Shown piece after piece: positions 9,394-17,472 of a stretch of DNA of 64,000 nucleotides. The translations under genes and the position numbers were made by a program. The stretch is from contig JADJLQ010000001.1 in the NCBI GenBank assembly GCA_016709995.1, forward strand, positions 2,824,001 through 2,888,000. The letters run 5' to 3'. The notes below the pieces were generated by a model. It saw only the letters and a list, made by a program, of their open reading frames with translations. It was not told where the DNA came from and did no database searches. The DNA comes from Saprospiraceae bacterium. Its GTDB lineage: Bacteria; Bacteroidota; Bacteroidia; Chitinophagales; Saprospiraceae. Every line of letters begins with the position of its first letter. Positions within the stretch are counted from its first letter, which is position 1.

Positions 9394-10911
9394 TTAGTTT
9401 CTCTCAAAAACATCCATACTATCCACCTTTTCCAGATCTGCAGTTTGATAAATATCCAGGATCTCTACATGCACTAGTTTTAGTCCTGCTTTTACCTTCT
9501 TATTGATTTCAACGCGCTCGAAGGATATTTTAAATACCTGGCCCTGGCGTAACAATCTCACCGGCCCGAATCTTTTGACCGTATTGTTTTGAATCCAGTA
9601 ATAGAGACTGGTTTTTTTAGAGTCAGACAAGCTTGAAGAGGATAGCTTCACTACCGGCACCAGGGTGTCGTCCGGGTCTTTGAGGCCAAGGGTAAGTTCA
9701 AAATCTGCTTCCATGGTCTGGTTGGGCAGCTCTGCATACATCAGCGCTGTTAGGATCACTACCGGTGGCGGTTTCAGTCGATACCATAGCGGGCTGTTGA
9801 GGCTATGCAAGCCATGTTTTGCTACATGACCGGCGGAGAGCGGCACATTTTTTACCAGGTCCCAGGACAGGAAAGTCTGATGGGGAATAGTAGCTGGCCA
9901 TGATTGCTCCTGCTCTTCTGCCCATTGAGTTAATTTTGATTTTCTGGTGAGGAGATCTCCGATCGTGTCTTGAGGAAGACTATCCCAGAGGATGATATCC
10001 GTACCTATGAGATTATCCATATTCACCTCTTTTTCTACTTTCTTTCCTGGTGGATCGGAAGAGACGATGATAGCTTCGAGGATACAATGGCCGGGTAGTG
10101 CGTCCAGAGTTTTTTTCAAACTTTTATCTATGGTATGGAGCCAATACTGGTCTTCAGCCCATATCATGATTTTATCTGTTCGTTTATGAATCTGGACCTT
10201 CAGGCCATGGATAAAAGGCTCGACAATCCACTGAGCAGGGTGGCCGAGACTATCGAGTGGCTGATCCAGGAGTAAAGGTTTGGTAAAAGCATAAGGTCTG
10301 ACTGCATCTTCAGCCTCCGTCCAGACAGGATCGATCAATGCATCAAAACCATACGCTCCATATAAATAATCATTGATCCTCATGCCGATCAAGGCTATAT
10401 CTGTTTTATAAGCAGCCGCTAAAACCTTTGATAAGTCCAAAGGAGAAAACAGTGCTTTCCAGCTTCCGGTGATGAGTTTGTGAAAAACATAAAGAGTATC
10501 CGTATCGAGCGTCTGCCATTGATCAAAGATATATCGCCTGATGTCTTCGTCTGCACTGCCTTTTTTTAGAGCCAGGGAGTGGATATGATCCAGCCAATCA
10601 TGTAGCGTAATATCTTGGGGAGCAGGCAGATCCGGCTTCATTACAATCAGGCTGATAGTTTCTGACCAATCTTTTACTGACTCATTACACCTTTTTAATA
10701 ACCACAGGGGGTAGTTTTTATATTCTTCGGCCAGATGCACCAGGTAGGATGTGGATAAAAGGGTATATTTTTTTTGGTTAAGCAATAAAGAAATAGCAGG
10801 TTTTTTTTCTACATCCGACAATTCTGACAGATAACCTTGCACTATGGTTGTTCTGGAAAGTTCGTCCTCCGTAGAATTTAAATTTTTGTAAAGTGTAATA
10901 AATTTTTGCAT
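9394..10911 (-). CDS. ATP-dependent DNA ligase homologue (exonuclease-linked type) with degenerate active site
   Basis: A 505-residue protein collinear with the ligase of the Lhr/exonuclease/ligase gene clusters: an N-terminal helical domain, a nucleotidyltransferase-like domain from about residue 205, and an OB-fold C-terminus (VKRFGPVRLLRQGQVFKISFE). The catalytic residues are not conserved. Where motif I should read KxDG it has F233-I-H-G (VEPFIHGLKVQ); motif III, normally LDGE, is LEAI at 278-281; motif V is also altered. The AMP-accepting lysine is therefore missing, and the protein is unlikely to ligate DNA by itself. The frame is intact with no stops, so the protein may be retained for DNA binding or as a partner of the exonuclease gene, which ends 7 bases upstream. 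The alignment was made by eye. Confidence 0.8.
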   Translation of the reverse strand: MQKFITLYKNLNSTEDELSRTTIVQGYLSELSDVEKKPAISLLLNQKKYTLLSTSYLVHLAEEYKNYPLWLLKRCNESVKDWSETISLIVMKPDLPAPQDITLHDWLDHIHSLALKKGSADEDIRRYIFDQWQTLDTDTLYVFHKLITGSWKALFSPLDLSKVLAAAYKTDIALIGMRINDYLYGAYGFDALIDPVWTEAEDAVRPYAFTKPLLLDQPLDSLGHPAQWIVEPFIHGLKVQIHKRTDKIMIWAEDQYWLHTIDKSLKKTLDALPGHCILEAIIVSSDPPGKKVEKEVNMDNLIGTDIILWDSLPQDTIGDLLTRKSKLTQWAEEQEQSWPATIPHQTFLSWDLVKNVPLSAGHVAKHGLHSLNSPLWYRLKPPPVVILTALMYAELPNQTMEADFELTLGLKDPDDTLVPVVKLSSSSLSDSKKTSLYYWIQNNTVKRFGPVRLLRQGQVFKISFERVEINKKVKAGLKLVHVEILDIYQTADLEKVDSMDVFERN

Positions 10912-10918
10912 CCGATTA

Positions 10919-11944
10919 TTAGTCTTCTTCAGAAAGTGAGGCCTCCAGGTTGGCAGGATTCAGTGCATTCGTTTCCGGAAGGATAAAAGTATTTTTTCCT
11001 CGTGATTGGAGCCATTGTGCATACTCCACAGTATAGCCGTGAGTCAATCCTATATTTTCTGCTCCACTTGATTCCACCACTTGATTGAGAGCAGTCCAAT
11101 CCACATGATCTGACAAAGCAAATCCCTGATCTGCTGTCTGTCTTTTAATATTGCCTCTAAGCGTCATCCATCCTGATATATTGGCAGTCACAGGTTGTTG
11201 CAGACTCCGGATCCAGGGAGAATTCAATACAGATCCCGGGGCGATGGTGATTCCTTTTTGGATTTCTTTTTTACTGATTTTGGAAGATACTTTGATGGTG
11301 GGTCTTAATGGAAGACCTGATGATCTCAAGACCTCATTGGTACTCTCTATGGAACCATGGGTGTACACCGGTATCTCAGGTGGAATACTTGCTATCAGGC
11401 GTTGTGATTTTCCCAGGGCATATGCCAGCAGTACCGTTGTCTTGCCCTCGCTTTTATTTTTCGCATGCCATGCCAATATATCCCGGAAGATGAATTCCTG
11501 GGGCCTCCACTGATAGATCGGTAGGGCAAAAGTAGTCTCGGTAATCAGGGTATGACAGGGGATAGATTCATAAGTACCGCTCACCGGATCGATCTCTGTT
11601 TTGTAATCACCGGTCACTACCCATACCTCTCCTTTGTATTCTACCTTCACCTGTGCTGATCCGGGTATATGTCCGGCCGGATGAAAACTAAACTGTACCT
11701 GGTTGATAGAAAGTGTTTCTCCAAACGGCAAGATCTGGGTCTGGATAAAACCGCCTAGTCTAAACTTGATGATAGCTCCTGTCATAGGAGTACACAAGTA
11801 GTAGCGGTGACCCGGCGTAGCATGATCGCTATGTCCGTGTGTAATGATGGCTTTGGATACAGGTTTGTGTGGATCGATATAGACATCTGCGATCGCACAG
11901 TATAGTCCCCTCGAAGTATAGGCTAATAATGGCTTAAGTTTCAC
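10919..11944 (-). CDS. Ligase-associated DNA exonuclease (metallo-beta-lactamase fold)
   Basis: A 341-residue MBL-fold nuclease. Metal ligands look intact: HGHSDH at residues 36-41, HPAGHIPGSAQV with its His, the Asp in VVTGDYKTE, and the C-terminal FALSDHVDW and THGYT. The order GLYC - YIDP - HxHxDH - SDHxDW is that of the exonuclease encoded with ATP-dependent DNA ligases and Lhr helicases in a bacterial DNA-repair cluster. No Lhr-type helicase or phosphoesterase gene is present here, so this is a reduced two-gene version. The ligase homologue follows 7 bases downstream. The start lies about 50 bases from the 44-bp tandem repeat array, so its promoter is probably in that repeat-bearing divergent region. 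Confidence 0.92.
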   Translation of the reverse strand: MKLKPLLAYTSRGLYCAIADVYIDPHKPVSKAIITHGHSDHATPGHRYYLCTPMTGAIIKFRLGGFIQTQILPFGETLSINQVQFSFHPAGHIPGSAQVKVEYKGEVWVVTGDYKTEIDPVSGTYESIPCHTLITETTFALPIYQWRPQEFIFRDILAWHAKNKSEGKTTVLLAYALGKSQRLIASIPPEIPVYTHGSIESTNEVLRSSGLPLRPTIKVSSKISKKEIQKGITIAPGSVLNSPWIRSLQQPVTANISGWMTLRGNIKRQTADQGFALSDHVDWTALNQVVESSGAENIGLTHGYTVEYAQWLQSRGKNTFILPETNALNPANLEASLSEED

Positions 11945-11993
11945 TGGTGTAAAATTAGGATTAAACTTCGATGCACAAGGAGATTGCCTTTAT

Positions 11994-12151
11994 AAACGCA
12001 CAAAGCAGGAGGAGGCCTGGAAGGCGCCACCTGCTACAAACCCACAAAGCAGGAGGCGGCCTGAAAGGCGCCGCCTGCTACAAACCTCGGAAGGTGCCGC
12101 CTGCTACAAACCCACAAAGCAGGAGGCGGCCCGAAAGGCGCCACCTGCTAT
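11994..12151. repeat. 44-bp GC-rich tandem repeat, three full copies and one partial
   Basis: Full copies occupy 11994-12037, 12038-12081 and 12108-12151, with a 26-base shortened copy at 12082-12107. Each unit begins AAACSCACAAAGCAGG and contains an imperfect inverted repeat, GCAGGAGGCGGCC facing GGCGCCGCCTGC, so each could form a strong hairpin. The array is much richer in G and C than the surrounding DNA. It lies in the divergent region between the exonuclease gene and the arsR-like gene, upstream of the latter's promoter. The copies differ at a few positions. There are no spacers, so it is not a CRISPR array. Confidence 0.9.
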
Positions 12152-12170
12152 CCACCACACGAAAAATTTA

Positions 12171-12202
12171 TTTGCGTAACCGATCGATTACCTATATATT
12201 TG
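12171..12202 (+). promoter_or_regulatory. Bacteroidota-type promoter of the ArsR/AHSA1 operon
   Basis: TTTG at 12171-12174 and TATATTTG at 12195-12202 match the -33 (TTTG) and -7 (TAnnTTTG) elements known from Bacteroidota, with 20 bases between them. Transcription would begin around 12209, about 16 bases before the regulator's ATG at 12225. The two operator palindromes overlap this promoter. Confidence 0.7.
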
Positions 12203-12217
12203 TAACCGATCAGTTAC
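12176..12217. promoter_or_regulatory. Paired palindromic operators, probably for the ArsR-type regulator
   Basis: Two near-identical 16-base inverted repeats: GTAACCGATCGATTAC at 12176-12191 (one mismatch from a perfect palindrome in its arms) and GTAACCGATCAGTTAC at 12202-12217 (perfect GTAAC/GTTAC arms). Their centres are 26 bases apart. The first lies between the -33 and -7 boxes and the second covers the expected transcription start. This is the arrangement expected for a repressor controlling its own operon. Binding by the adjacent regulator is inferred. Confidence 0.72.
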
Positions 12218-12224
12218 CTATTCA

Positions 12225-12554
12225 ATGAGGAGAGATGTTTTTCAAGCTATAGCCGACCCTGTAAGAAGGGATATCATTGACTTACTTTCTAAGGAGACGC
12301 TTACAGTCAATGAGGTAGCTCAACATTTTGACATCAGCCGCCCTGCCATCTCCAAACATCTAAAAATCCTCAAAGAATGCGGGATCGTCAATATCACTAA
12401 AGAAGGAAGAGAACAAATCTATGCGATCCAATCTAAAAGCCTGGTACCAGCATTCGTCTGGATGGAACCGTACCAAAAAATATGGGAAGACAAACTGGAT
12501 TCCTTTGAAAACTATTTAAACAAATTAAAAAATCAAACTAAAAAAAATGAGTGA
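12225..12554 (+). CDS. ArsR-family winged-helix transcriptional regulator
   Basis: A 109-residue regulator with the ArsR/SmtB fold: MRRDVFQAIADPVRRDIIDLL at the N-terminus and a helix-turn-helix around residues 25-50 (TVNEVAQHFDISRPAISKHLKILK), then a beta wing (GIVNITKEGREQIYAI). There is no cysteine metal-binding motif in the recognition helix, so it belongs to the metal-independent subgroup that is commonly encoded with AHSA1/SRPBCC proteins. The downstream AHSA1 gene overlaps its end by 8 bases. Two palindromes covering the promoter suggest autorepression. The ligand is unknown. Confidence 0.92.
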   Translation: MRRDVFQAIADPVRRDIIDLLSKETLTVNEVAQHFDISRPAISKHLKILKECGIVNITKEGREQIYAIQSKSLVPAFVWMEPYQKIWEDKLDSFENYLNKLKNQTKKNE

Positions 12555-13002
12555 AATGAATGAAGCAAGTAATCGAACCTTATCCTTAAAAAGGACATTT
12601 GATGCACCGGTAAGTATTGTGTGGCGTGCCTGGACAGAACCGGATCATATCGCACAATGGTGGGGCCCAAAGGGTATGGTGGTCAAAGTCGTAGAACACG
12701 ATTTTAAAGTCGGCGGTAAATGGAAGTATACCATGGATATGCCTAATGGAATGGAATTCATCACCGAAGGCATCTATTCTGAAATAGAAGAGTTTAAAAA
12801 AATAATTTCGTCAGCTGACTTCAAACCCATGACCGAAGGCGTAGAGATCCAGGCACTTTTTGAAGAAGATGCAGATCAAACACATTTTACCTTTAATGTA
12901 GTACATCCTACTGAAGAATATTGCCGCCAGCAGGAGAAAATGGGATTCTACAACGGATGGGGTTCTACTTTTGACAGATTGGCCGGGTTCGTGAGCGCTT
13001 AA
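12547..13002 (+). CDS. AHSA1/SRPBCC-domain protein
   Basis: A 151-residue START-like (AHSA1, also called Aha1 C-terminal-like) protein: RTFDAPVSIVWRAWTEPDHIAQWWGP near the start, KVGGKWKYTMDMPNG and the C-terminal GWGSTFDRLAGFV are typical. The fold forms a hydrophobic cavity that may bind a small lipophilic ligand; enzyme activity is not known. It starts inside the last codons of the ArsR-type gene (8-base overlap), which indicates translational coupling and makes it the likely regulated partner of that repressor. Confidence 0.92.
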   Translation: MSEMNEASNRTLSLKRTFDAPVSIVWRAWTEPDHIAQWWGPKGMVVKVVEHDFKVGGKWKYTMDMPNGMEFITEGIYSEIEEFKKIISSADFKPMTEGVEIQALFEEDADQTHFTFNVVHPTEEYCRQQEKMGFYNGWGSTFDRLAGFVSA

Positions 13003-13044
13003 AGAGTTTATTTAAAAACATTTACGGCTCCCAGATCTGAGGCT

Positions 13045-13576
13045 TTACCAAATTTCATTAAAATTGATGCGGGCTTTCCTACCTTCAGGATCGAATTCAA
13101 ACAAGTAGATACAATCAGGACCATCGACCCTCATATATCGATGATCTTTTAGTTCATAGTTCTCCGCTTCGTTATTTACAGCATCTATGATTAGGTAATA
13201 TTTTATGCCTTGATTTTCATAGATCTCAAATTTAGAGTGCCCATCGCGAAGTGCAGTGCTGGGAGAAAGTATTTCAATCACTAAGGTTGGAGGGAAATCA
13301 AGATATTTTTTATTAATTGTCTGACATACTATCAGTACATCCGGAGCCACTGCCCTCACTTATTTTATAATCCAGGGTATCATATACTGTACATGTTTTG
13401 CATGCTTTAAGTGCTGTATGAAACTCAGCCATGAGCGAAGCTGCCACTTCTTGATGCCTGGGGACTGCATGTGGACTCATTGCAATAGGATGACCTTCGT
13501 GCAGTTCCCAATTACCTTCCCAAAGCTTCCAATCGTCGAATGTGTAGTGAGGGAGTATTTTGGTTGAGTAGGCCAT
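13045..13576 (-). pseudogene. Uma2-family (DUF820) putative endonuclease, frameshifted
   Basis: Two overlapping minus-strand frames together form one Uma2-type protein. The first (from ATG 13576) gives TFDDWKLWEGNWELHEGHPI and ends shortly after LDYKIS; the second resumes the family sequence with APDVLIVCQTI, VIEILSPSTALRD and KFEIYENQGIKYYLIID. The PD-(D/E)xK residues (Asp in PDVLIV, Glu in VIEIL, Lys in SKFEIY) are present but split between frames. The break lies near 13340-13360, in GTGAGGGCAGTGGC. It could be a true inactivation or a sequence error. The family is a restriction-like nuclease fold of unknown role that often occurs in many scattered copies. Confidence 0.8.
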
Positions 13577-13861
13577 ATCTAACAATAGTTTTTTTAACAA
13601 AAATAAATTTTTTTATACTTCATTTGCTTTTTGACCATGACTACGAGACTTCCCATATGACACCAGCTAATATTTTAAAAAATCAAAATTATTATCGAAA
13701 GTGAACTTAATACATTGATATAAAAAACATTACACATGCCATTTTTAATCAACTATAAGAGCTGAAGTTACATACCGTAGTTTCCCCAGTATTTGAGGAT
13801 ATAGTATTGGCTTTATTCATCATTTTTGTACTGTAAAGCAATTTAAACCCATATCCTTTTT

Positions 13862-15262
13862 ATGAGTACTCTTTTTGACAAAGTATGGGACTCTCACGTA
13901 GTCCGCAAGATCGAGGATGGACCCGATATCCTGTTTATCGATCGTCATTTTATTCACGAAGTCACCAGCCCGGTAGCTTTTCTCAGCCTGGAGCAAAGGG
14001 GCCTCAAGGTCTTGTATCCCCAGCGAACATTTGCCACTGCTGATCATAATACACCCACGATCAACCAGCACCTTCCTGTCCAGGACCCACTCTCTGCCAA
14101 TCAGTTGCTCGCGCTGGAGACCAATACGACAAAATATGGTATTACTCATTGGGGGCTCAACAATCCCAAAAACGGTATAGTCCATGTCATCGGACCAGAA
14201 AACGGCATCACTCAGCCGGGTATGACGATTGTATGTGGCGATTCCCATACCTCGACCCACGGTGCTTTTGGAGCCATCGCCTTTGGTATCGGGACTTCAG
14301 AAGTAGAGATGGTGCTTTCTTCACAATGCATCATGCAGCCAAAAGCTAAAAAAATGCGTATCCTCGTCAATGGTAAGCTCTCCAAAGGAGTGATGCCCAA
14401 GGATGTGATCCTTTATATTATCTCCAGGACTACTGCCAGTGGTGCTACAGGATACTTTGTAGAATATGCCGGCAATGTATTCGAAGATATGTCTATGGAG
14501 GGTCGCATGACTGTGTGTAATATGAGTATTGAGATGGGTGCGCGTGGTGGCATGATCGCACCGGATGAGACTACCTTTAATTATCTCCGGGGAAGGGAAA
14601 AATCGCCCAAAGGCGCTGATTGGGACAAAGCAGTCACCTATTGGAAGACCTTAAAAACAGATGATGACGCTGTGTTTGACAAAGAGTATCATTTTGATGC
14701 AGCTGATATAGAACCAATGATCACTTATGGTACCAATCCAGGTATGGGTGTAGGTATTTCACAAGGAGTACCGCTGGCATCCTCGATGGATGGATCAAAA
14801 GCATCTTATGACAAATCACTGGCTTATATGGATTTTCATGAAGGTGATAACATGATTGGCAAAAAAGTCGATTACGTGTTTATAGGTAGCTGCACCAATG
14901 GTCGGATAGAAGATTTCAGAGCCTTTGCTTCCATCATCAAGGGAAGGAAAAAAGCTGATCATGTAACCGCCTGGGTAGTACCCGGATCCCATATCGTCGA
15001 ACAACAAATCAAAGACGAAGGCATCCTCGACATCCTGCACGAAGCAGGATTCAGTCTTAGACAACCTGGTTGCTCTGCTTGCCTGGCGATGAACGATGAT
15101 AAGATCCCTGCAGGCAAATATGCCGTCAGTACCAGCAACCGCAATTTTGAAGGTCGCCAGGGACCAGGTGCCAGGACGATGCTGGCTAGTCCACTGGTAG
15201 CCGCAGCAGCAGCTGTGACCGGCGTAGTGACTGATCCGAGGACTTTAATGAGCGACAATTAA
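13862..15262 (+). CDS. leuC: 3-isopropylmalate dehydratase large subunit LeuC
   Basis: LeuC with LeuD isomerises 2-isopropylmalate to 3-isopropylmalate in leucine biosynthesis; the same pair may also act on citramalate in isoleucine synthesis. The 466-residue protein has the aconitase-family signatures [35 protein letters not shown] and the three iron-sulfur ligands Cys344 ([11 protein letters not shown]), Cys404 and Cys407 (GCSACLAMN). Length is normal for bacterial LeuC. It is the first gene of a run with leuD (28-base gap) and a synthase gene. No leucine-rich leader peptide was recognised in the 261 bases upstream. Confidence 0.97.
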   Translation: MSTLFDKVWDSHVVRKIEDGPDILFIDRHFIHEVTSPVAFLSLEQRGLKVLYPQRTFATADHNTPTINQHLPVQDPLSANQLLALETNTTKYGITHWGLNNPKNGIVHVIGPENGITQPGMTIVCGDSHTSTHGAFGAIAFGIGTSEVEMVLSSQCIMQPKAKKMRILVNGKLSKGVMPKDVILYIISRTTASGATGYFVEYAGNVFEDMSMEGRMTVCNMSIEMGARGGMIAPDETTFNYLRGREKSPKGADWDKAVTYWKTLKTDDDAVFDKEYHFDAADIEPMITYGTNPGMGVGISQGVPLASSMDGSKASYDKSLAYMDFHEGDNMIGKKVDYVFIGSCTNGRIEDFRAFASIIKGRKKADHVTAWVVPGSHIVEQQIKDEGILDILHEAGFSLRQPGCSACLAMNDDKIPAGKYAVSTSNRNFEGRQGPGARTMLASPLVAAAAAVTGVVTDPRTLMSDN

Positions 15263-15290
15263 TATTCAACTTTCAAGAATTATAATAGAA

Positions 15291-15887
15291 ATGGCTTACG
15301 ATAAATTTACAGTATTGCGCAGCACGGCGGTTCCTATGCCGATAGAAAATGTAGATACAGATCAGATCATCCCTGCTAGATTTCTTAAAGCAACCGAGCG
15401 CAAGGGATTTGGCGATAATCTGTTTAGGGACTGGAGATACAACCCCGATAATAGCCCAAAATCAGACTTCGTCCTGAATAACCCGACTTATAGAGGAAAA
15501 ATCCTGATTGGTGGTAAAAATTTTGGCAGTGGCAGTAGCCGGGAGCATGCCGCCTGGGCCATCTACGACTATGGATTCAGGGCGGTGATCTCCAGTTTTT
15601 TTGCAGATATCTTTAAGGGTAACTCCATGAATATTGGCCTGTTGCCAGTGACCGTGAGTGAAGACTTTCTGGACAAAATATTTAAAAGCATTGAGGAAAA
15701 TCCAAACAATGAATTTGTGATCGACCTTCCAGCTCAGATGGTGACCATCCTCTCGACTGGCGAACAAGAAAGTTTCACCATCAACACCTATAAAAAACAT
15801 AATATGACTCATGGTTATGATGATATAGATTATCTCCAGGCTATGAAAGAAGATATCAAGGCTTTTGCCACGACTCAAATGGCCTGA
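15291..15887 (+). CDS. leuD: 3-isopropylmalate dehydratase small subunit LeuD
   Basis: A 198-residue small subunit that supplies the swivelling domain of the isopropylmalate isomerase. Typical motifs are VDTDQIIPARFLK, FGSGSSREHAAWAIYDYGF and FFADIFKGNSMNIGLLPV. It follows leuC closely and precedes the synthase gene by 7 bases when that gene's internal ATG is used, so the three form a compact operon. Nothing in the sequence suggests loss of function. Confidence 0.97.
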   Translation: MAYDKFTVLRSTAVPMPIENVDTDQIIPARFLKATERKGFGDNLFRDWRYNPDNSPKSDFVLNNPTYRGKILIGGKNFGSGSSREHAAWAIYDYGFRAVISSFFADIFKGNSMNIGLLPVTVSEDFLDKIFKSIEENPNNEFVIDLPAQMVTILSTGEQESFTINTYKKHNMTHGYDDIDYLQAMKEDIKAFATTQMA

Positions 15888-15894
15888 CAATATA

Positions 15895-17421
15895 ATGACT
15901 GTGACCAGACGACATATCGAGATCATGGACACCACCCTTAGAGATGGTGAGCAGACCAGTGGAGTCTCTTTTTCTGCAATCGAAAAACTAACGATTGCCC
16001 AGGTACTTTTAACGGAGGTAAATGTAGATCGCATCGAAATAGCCTCCGCCAGGGTGTCACAGGGAGAAATGGAAGCAGTCAAAAAAGTCACCTATTGGGC
16101 ATCAGAGCATGATTACCTTGACAGGATAGAAGTACTCACCTTCGTCGATGGGATTGCTTCGATCCAATGGATGGAGAAGGCTGGCGCCAAGGTGATGAAT
16201 CTTCTCACTAAAGGCTCTTTAAATCACCTGACCCACCAACTCCATAAATCAGAAGCCCAACATTTTGGTGAGATCGCTGAGGTCCTGGACAAAGCAGCAA
16301 AATTGGGTTTAAAAAGCAATATCTACCTGGAAGACTGGAGTAATGGTATGCGTCATTCTCGGGATTATGTGCTCAGGTTCGTCGAGTTTTTAAAAAATCA
16401 ACCCATCCAGCGAATCTTATTGCCCGATACCCTGGGGGTACTCATACCTCAGGAAACCTTTGAATTTGTATCTCTCTTGATCCATAGTTATCCGGGTATT
16501 CATTTTGATTTTCATGGGCACAATGATTATGATCTCGGTACCGCCAATGCACTCGAAGCTGTCAAAGCCGGCATTCATGGCCTGCATCTGACGGTCAACG
16601 GCATGGGAGAGCGCGCAGGCAACGCCTCCCTGGCGAGTGTAGTAGCAGTATTGAATGATTATATGCCTGAAGTGGAGACTTCCGTCGATGAGATGTCTCT
16701 GTATTCAGTGAGCAAATTGGTAGAGACCTTTACCGGATTCAGGGTCCCGGCAAATAAACCCATCGTAGGGGAAAATGTATTCACCCAGACAGCAGGTATC
16801 CATGCAGATGGGGACAAAAAAAATGGACTTTATTTTAATGCTTTGCTGCCGGAGCGGTTTGGCAGACAGAGGATGTATGCCCTGGGCAAAATGAGCGGTA
16901 AAGCCAATATCGAAAACAATCTCAAAGAACTTGGTATCACCCTTCCCGAAGAAGATCTTAAAAAAGTCACCCAACGAATCATAGAGCTGGGCGATCGTAA
17001 GGAGACCGTCACACAGGCAGATCTACCCTACATCATCTCTGATATCCTCGACTCGGATGAAACCGAAGAAAAAGTCAATATCAGCAACTACGTACTCACT
17101 CATGCCAAAGATCTAAAACCGTGCGTTTCGCTCAAAATCTGCATCGAAGGTGAATCCTACGAAGAGCAAGCTTTTGGTGATGGTCAGTATGATGCCTTCA
17201 TGAATGCACTCAAAAAGGTTTATGGTCTCAAAGCAAAAGAGCTACCTACGCTATCCGATTATAATGTGCATATCCCTCCCGGAGGCAAATCAGACGCACT
17301 CTGCGAGACCATCATCACCTGGAAGATCACCAATGGTCGCGAGTTTAAGACCCACGGATTGGATAGTGATCAGACGGTATCAGCGATCAAGGCGACGCAG
17401 AAGATGTTGAATATGATCTAA
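15895..17421 (+). CDS. 2-isopropylmalate/(R)-citramalate synthase family protein
   Basis: A DRE-TIM metallolyase of about 508 residues with the LeuA-type regulatory domain. Catalytic blocks are IMDTTLRDGEQTSG, the metal-binding HGHNDYDLGTAN and VNGMGERAGNASL; the C-terminal third (about 380-505) resembles the LeuA dimer regulatory domain. Such proteins condense acetyl-CoA with 2-ketoisovalerate (leucine) or with pyruvate (citramalate, toward isoleucine). Overall it resembles the citramalate-synthase-like group found beside leuCD in many Bacteroidota, but substrate choice cannot be read safely from sequence. I use ATG 15895: the upstream ATG at 15865 lies inside leuD. leuB is absent immediately downstream. 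Confidence 0.88.
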   Translation: MTVTRRHIEIMDTTLRDGEQTSGVSFSAIEKLTIAQVLLTEVNVDRIEIASARVSQGEMEAVKKVTYWASEHDYLDRIEVLTFVDGIASIQWMEKAGAKVMNLLTKGSLNHLTHQLHKSEAQHFGEIAEVLDKAAKLGLKSNIYLEDWSNGMRHSRDYVLRFVEFLKNQPIQRILLPDTLGVLIPQETFEFVSLLIHSYPGIHFDFHGHNDYDLGTANALEAVKAGIHGLHLTVNGMGERAGNASLASVVAVLNDYMPEVETSVDEMSLYSVSKLVETFTGFRVPANKPIVGENVFTQTAGIHADGDKKNGLYFNALLPERFGRQRMYALGKMSGKANIENNLKELGITLPEEDLKKVTQRIIELGDRKETVTQADLPYIISDILDSDETEEKVNISNYVLTHAKDLKPCVSLKICIEGESYEEQAFGDGQYDAFMNALKKVYGLKAKELPTLSDYNVHIPPGGKSDALCETIITWKITNGREFKTHGLDSDQTVSAIKATQKMLNMI

Positions 17422-17437
17422 GTGAAGTGGGGAGACA

Positions 17438-17466
17438 ATAAATTGAAATTTTTTATCTCAATTTAT
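17438..17466. terminator. Probable bidirectional terminator between convergent genes
   Basis: ATAAATTGA (17438-17446) pairs with TCAATTTAT (17458-17466) across an 11-base loop containing T6. It lies exactly between the ends of the leu operon and the convergent DUF885 gene. The stem is AT-rich and lacks a following U tract, so termination strength is uncertain. Confidence 0.5.
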
Positions 17467-17472
17467 CGGGCA

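Noticed and set aside
11994..12151. Possible CRISPR array
   Set aside because: Copies abut directly with no spacers and there are no cas genes.
11971..12228. Open frame running through the 44-bp repeats
   Set aside because: The translated product just reflects the tandem repeat (RRRPGRRHLL-like) and has no family.
15462..16091. Minus-strand open frame across leuD and the synthase
   Set aside because: Antisense shadow of two conserved genes.
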